A DNA stretch of 34,827 nt from positions 1-34,827 of the forward strand of contig NZ_LZKI01000013.1 in NCBI RefSeq assembly GCF_001672755.1. The letters are read 5' to 3'. The notes under the pieces were generated by a model. The model did not search any database. It had not been told where the DNA came from and was given only the letters and a program-made list of their open reading frames with translations. This DNA comes from Mycobacterium colombiense. Its GTDB lineage: Bacteria > Actinomycetota > Actinomycetes > Mycobacteriales > Mycobacteriaceae. The translations under genes were made by a program, and so were the position numbers. This document shows positions 29,926 through 34,827 of the stretch, piece by piece. Numbering within the stretch: position 1 is the stretch's first letter; each line of letters opens with the position of its first letter.

Positions 29926-31370
29926 CACTCACACCCGAGGCCAGCAAGACGGCTACCGCGCCGCTGACCCAGGAAGAGGCGATCGCCTCCCTGGGGCGGT
30001 ACGGCTACGGCTGGTCGGACTCCGACGTCGCCGGGGCCAGCGCCCAGCGCGGCCTGTCCGAGGCCGTCGTCCGCGACATCTCGGCGAAGAAGAACGAGCC
30101 CGAGTGGATGCTGCAGACTCGGCTGAAGGCGCTGCGCATCTTCGACCGCAAGCCGATGCCGAACTGGGGCTCGAACCTGCAGGGCATCGACTTCGACAAC
30201 ATCAAGTACTTCGTGCGTTCCACCGAAAAGCAGGCCGCCAGTTGGGAAGACCTGCCCGAGGACATCCGCAACACGTATGACCGGCTGGGCATCCCGGAGG
30301 CCGAGAAGCAGCGCCTGGTCGCCGGCGTCGCGGCGCAGTACGAATCCGAGGTGGTCTACCACCAGATCCGCGAGGACCTCGAGGCCCAGGGCGTCATCTT
30401 CCTCGACACCGACACCGGCCTGCGTGAACACCCCGAGATCTTCCAGGAGTACTTCGGCACCGTGATCCCGGCCGGGGACAACAAGTTCTCCGCGCTGAAC
30501 ACCGCGGTGTGGAGCGGTGGCTCGTTCATCTACGTCCCGAAGGGCGTGCACGTCGACATCCCGCTGCAGGCCTACTTCCGGATCAACACCGAGAACATGG
30601 GTCAGTTCGAGCGGACGCTGATCATCGCCGACGAGGGCTCCTACGTGCACTACGTCGAGGGTTGCACCGCTCCGATCTACAAGTCGGATTCGCTGCACTC
30701 GGCGGTGGTCGAGATCATCGTGAAACCCAATGCGCGCGTGCGCTACACGACGATCCAGAACTGGTCGAGCAACGTCTACAACCTGGTCACCAAGCGGGCC
30801 CGCGCGGAGGCCGGCGCCACCATGGAATGGATCGACGGCAACATCGGGTCGAAGGTCACCATGAAGTACCCGGCGGTCTGGATGACCGGCGAGCACGCCA
30901 AGGGCGAGGTGCTCTCGGTCGCCTTCGCCGGCGAGGACCAGCACCAGGACACCGGCGCGAAGATGCTGCACCTGGCGCCGAACACGTCGAGCAACATCGT
31001 GTCCAAGTCCGTGGCGCGTGGCGGCGGCCGCACCTCCTACCGTGGCCTGGTGCAGGTGAACAAGGGCGCGCACGGATCGCGCTCCAGCGTGAAATGTGAT
31101 GCGCTGCTGGTGGATACGATCAGCCGCAGCGACACCTACCCCTACGTCGACATCCGCGAGGACGACGTCACCATGGGCCACGAGGCCACCGTGTCGAAGG
31201 TCAGCGAGAACCAGCTGTTCTACCTGATGAGCCGCGGCCTGACCGAGGACGAGGCGATGGCCATGGTGGTGCGCGGCTTCGTCGAGCCGATCGCCAAAGA
31301 GCTGCCGATGGAGTACGCGCTGGAGCTCAACCGGCTGATCGAGTTGCAGATGGAGGGCGCTGTCGGATGA
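29922..31370 (+). CDS. sufB: Fe-S cluster scaffold subunit SufB (no intein)
   Basis: SufB is the main scaffold of the SufBC2D complex, where new [4Fe-4S] clusters are assembled. The 482-residue protein is uninterrupted. The region [16 protein letters not shown] with Cys248, where M. tuberculosis SufB carries its intein, is intact here. The C-terminal half has [14 protein letters not shown], Cys392 in [10 protein letters not shown] (equivalent to the cluster-assembly Cys), and [13 protein letters not shown] 29922 follows AAAGGAG (29908-29914) and overlaps the sufR stop. The stop overlaps sufD in ATGA. Confidence 0.97.
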   Translation: MTLTPEASKTATAPLTQEEAIASLGRYGYGWSDSDVAGASAQRGLSEAVVRDISAKKNEPEWMLQTRLKALRIFDRKPMPNWGSNLQGIDFDNIKYFVRSTEKQAASWEDLPEDIRNTYDRLGIPEAEKQRLVAGVAAQYESEVVYHQIREDLEAQGVIFLDTDTGLREHPEIFQEYFGTVIPAGDNKFSALNTAVWSGGSFIYVPKGVHVDIPLQAYFRINTENMGQFERTLIIADEGSYVHYVEGCTAPIYKSDSLHSAVVEIIVKPNARVRYTTIQNWSSNVYNLVTKRARAEAGATMEWIDGNIGSKVTMKYPAVWMTGEHAKGEVLSVAFAGEDQHQDTGAKMLHLAPNTSSNIVSKSVARGGGRTSYRGLVQVNKGAHGSRSSVKCDALLVDTISRSDTYPYVDIREDDVTMGHEATVSKVSENQLFYLMSRGLTEDEAMAMVVRGFVEPIAKELPMEYALELNRLIELQMEGAVG

Positions 31371-32562
31371 CCGCCGACAATCTGACTTCGGCCGTCGAGG
31401 GGAGTTCGCTTACCGCATTGAATAAGGGGGAGTTGTTCTCCTCGTTCGATGTGGACGCGTTCGAGGTCCCGCACGGCCGCGACGAAATCTGGCGGTTCAC
31501 CCCGCTGCGCCGGCTGCGTGGCCTGCACGACGGCTCGGCCCGCGCCACCGGCAAGGCCGGGATCAGCGTCAGCGAGCAGCCCGGCCTGCGAGTCGAGACC
31601 GTCTCCCGCGGCGACGAGCGGCTCGGCCAGGGTGGTGTACCGACCGACCGTGTTGCCGCGCAAGCGTTTTCGTCGTTCAACTCCGCGACCCTGATCACCG
31701 TCGAGCGCGACACCCGCATCGCCGAGCCGATCGGTGTCGCGGTCACCGGCCCCGGCGAGGGCGCGGTGGCCTACGGGCACCTGCAGATCCGGGTCGCCGA
31801 GCTGGCCGAGGCGGTCGTCGTCATCGATCACCGGGGCAGCGGAACGCTGGCCGACAACGTCGAATTCGTCGTCGAGGACGCCGCCCGGCTCACCGTGGTG
31901 TGGCTGGCCGACTGGGCCGACGACGCCGTGCACGTCAGCATGCAGCACGCCAGGCTGGGCAAGGACGCGGTGCTGCGCCACGTCGCCGTCACGCTCGGTG
32001 GCGAGGTGGTCCGGATGACGGCCAACGTGCGGTACCTGGGTCCCGGCGGCGACGCCGAGCTGCTCGGCCTGTACTTCGCCGACGACGGGCAGCACCTGGA
32101 GTCGCGGCTGCTGGTGGATCACGCCCAGCCCGACTGCAAGTCGAACGTGCTGTACAAGGGTGCGCTGCAAGGCGATCCGGACTCCGCACTGCCCGACGCG
32201 CACACGGTCTGGATCGGCGACGTGCTGATCCGCGCCGACGCCACCGGCACCGACACCTTCGAGGTGAACCGCAACCTGGTGCTCACCGACGGCGCGCGCG
32301 CCGACTCGGTGCCCAACCTCGAGATCGAGACGGGCGAGATCATCGGCGCCGGGCACGCCAGTGCCACCGGGCGTTTCGACGACGAGCAACTGTTCTACCT
32401 ACGCTCCCGCGGCATCCCCGAGGAGCAGGCGCGCCGCCTGGTCATCCGCGGCTTCTTCGCCGAAATCATCTCCAAGATCGCGGTGCCCGAGATACGGGAA
32501 CGCCTGACCGCAGCCATCGAACACGAACTGGCCATCACGGAAAAGACGGAAACAACAGCCTC

Positions 32563-32566
<4 letters not shown>
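31367..32566 (+). CDS. sufD: Fe-S cluster assembly protein SufD
   Basis: SufD forms the heterodimer with SufB in SufBC2D and takes part in iron acquisition for cluster formation. The 399-residue protein has the N-terminal segment [18 protein letters not shown], the beta-helix core with [18 protein letters not shown], and the C-terminal [20 protein letters not shown], including the conserved His, followed by [16 protein letters not shown]. Length is close to Rv1462 (397). Both ends overlap neighbours in ATGA (sufB and sufC), which keeps subunit stoichiometry by translational coupling. Confidence 0.96.
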
Positions 32567-34636
<2,070 letters not shown>

Positions 34637-34638
34637 CA

Positions 34639-34827
34639 TTGCGTCTCGAGCAGATGTATCAGGACGTGATCCTGGATCACTACAAGCACCCGCAGCACCG
34701 CGGGCTGCGGGAGCCGTTCGGCGCCCAGGTGTTTCACGTCAACCCCGTCTGCGGTGACGAGGTCACCCTGCGGGTGGCGCTGTCCGAGGACGGCGAGACG
34801 GTCGCCGACGTGTCCTATGACGGGCAG
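34639..34827 (+). CDS. sufU: Sulfur-relay zinc protein SufU, N-terminal 63 residues (cut by window end)
   Basis: SufU accepts sulfur from SufS at a zinc site and passes it to SufBCD. The visible part begins at TTG 34639 as RLEQMYQDVILDHYKHPQHRG and contains NPVCGDE with Cys38 and Asp40, expected zinc ligands. The protein continues past the right edge; the full family length is about 150-165 residues. TTG is supported by GGGAGAGG (34625-34632), 6 nt upstream inside the 3' end of sufS. The M. tuberculosis orthologue Rv1465 starts two codons earlier at a GTG, a codon that here reads CTG. Confidence 0.92.
   Translation, partial: MRLEQMYQDVILDHYKHPQHRGLREPFGAQVFHVNPVCGDEVTLRVALSEDGETVADVSYDGQ

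Overview
The window is a chromosomal segment from a non-tuberculous Mycobacterium, most like a slow grower of the M. avium complex type. The evidence is high-GC coding with GTG/TTG starts, near-identity (recalled) of many products to M. tuberculosis proteins, and gene order that follows the M. tuberculosis interval from about Rv1427c to Rv1465. Differences from M. tuberculosis are informative. A PEP carboxylase gene sits after secG. The PE/PE_PGRS genes and Rv1433-Rv1435c are absent. SufB carries no intein. The species was not determined.

Layout. (1) 1-1414: an inverted foldback at the extreme left edge that interrupts the acyl-CoA synthetase gene fadD12, then a lysophospholipid-acyltransferase-like gene, both on the minus strand. 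(2) 1605-5377: a small hypothetical protein, then a DUF3556 membrane protein overlapping a phytoene-dehydrogenase-like FAD oxidoreductase. (3) 5503-11705: lower glycolysis gap-pgk-tpi, then secG and ppc. (4) 11781-13666: a DUF4239 membrane protein and an aldo/keto reductase. (5) 13668-21590, minus strand: the pentose phosphate operon tkt-tal-zwf2-opcA-pgl, followed downstream by a coiled-coil protein and an HDAC-family amidohydrolase. (6) 21841-25461: the haem A genes ctaB and ctaA, flanking a quinone oxidoreductase (qor) and an apparently shrunken ATP-grasp-like protein. (7) 25520-29029, minus strand: the mannosyltransferase gene mptB, then an ABC transporter ATPase and permease. (8) 29149 to the right edge: the Fe-S assembly operon sufR-sufB-sufD-sufC-sufS-sufU, cut by the window end.

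The genes form a central-carbon and respiration block. Glycolysis feeds PEP to ppc for anaplerosis, the pentose phosphate operon makes NADPH and pentoses, ctaB/ctaA make haem A for the aa3 oxidase, and suf supplies Fe-S clusters. Many genes are translationally coupled by 4-nt overlaps. Several promoter-proximal genes (secG, ppc, ctaA, mptB, sufR) have a -10-like hexamer ending about 6-7 nt before the start codon and no Shine-Dalgarno, as expected for leaderless mRNAs.

Items worth a second look: the foldback at 1-222; two MIRU-like intercistronic repeats; an exact match to the reported SufR operator lying on the sufR start; a palindrome over the -35 region of ctaA; the contracted ATP-grasp-like gene; and a structured repeat between ctaB and qor. 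No tRNA, rRNA, CRISPR array, IS element or prophage was seen. No wholly undescribed multi-gene system was found.
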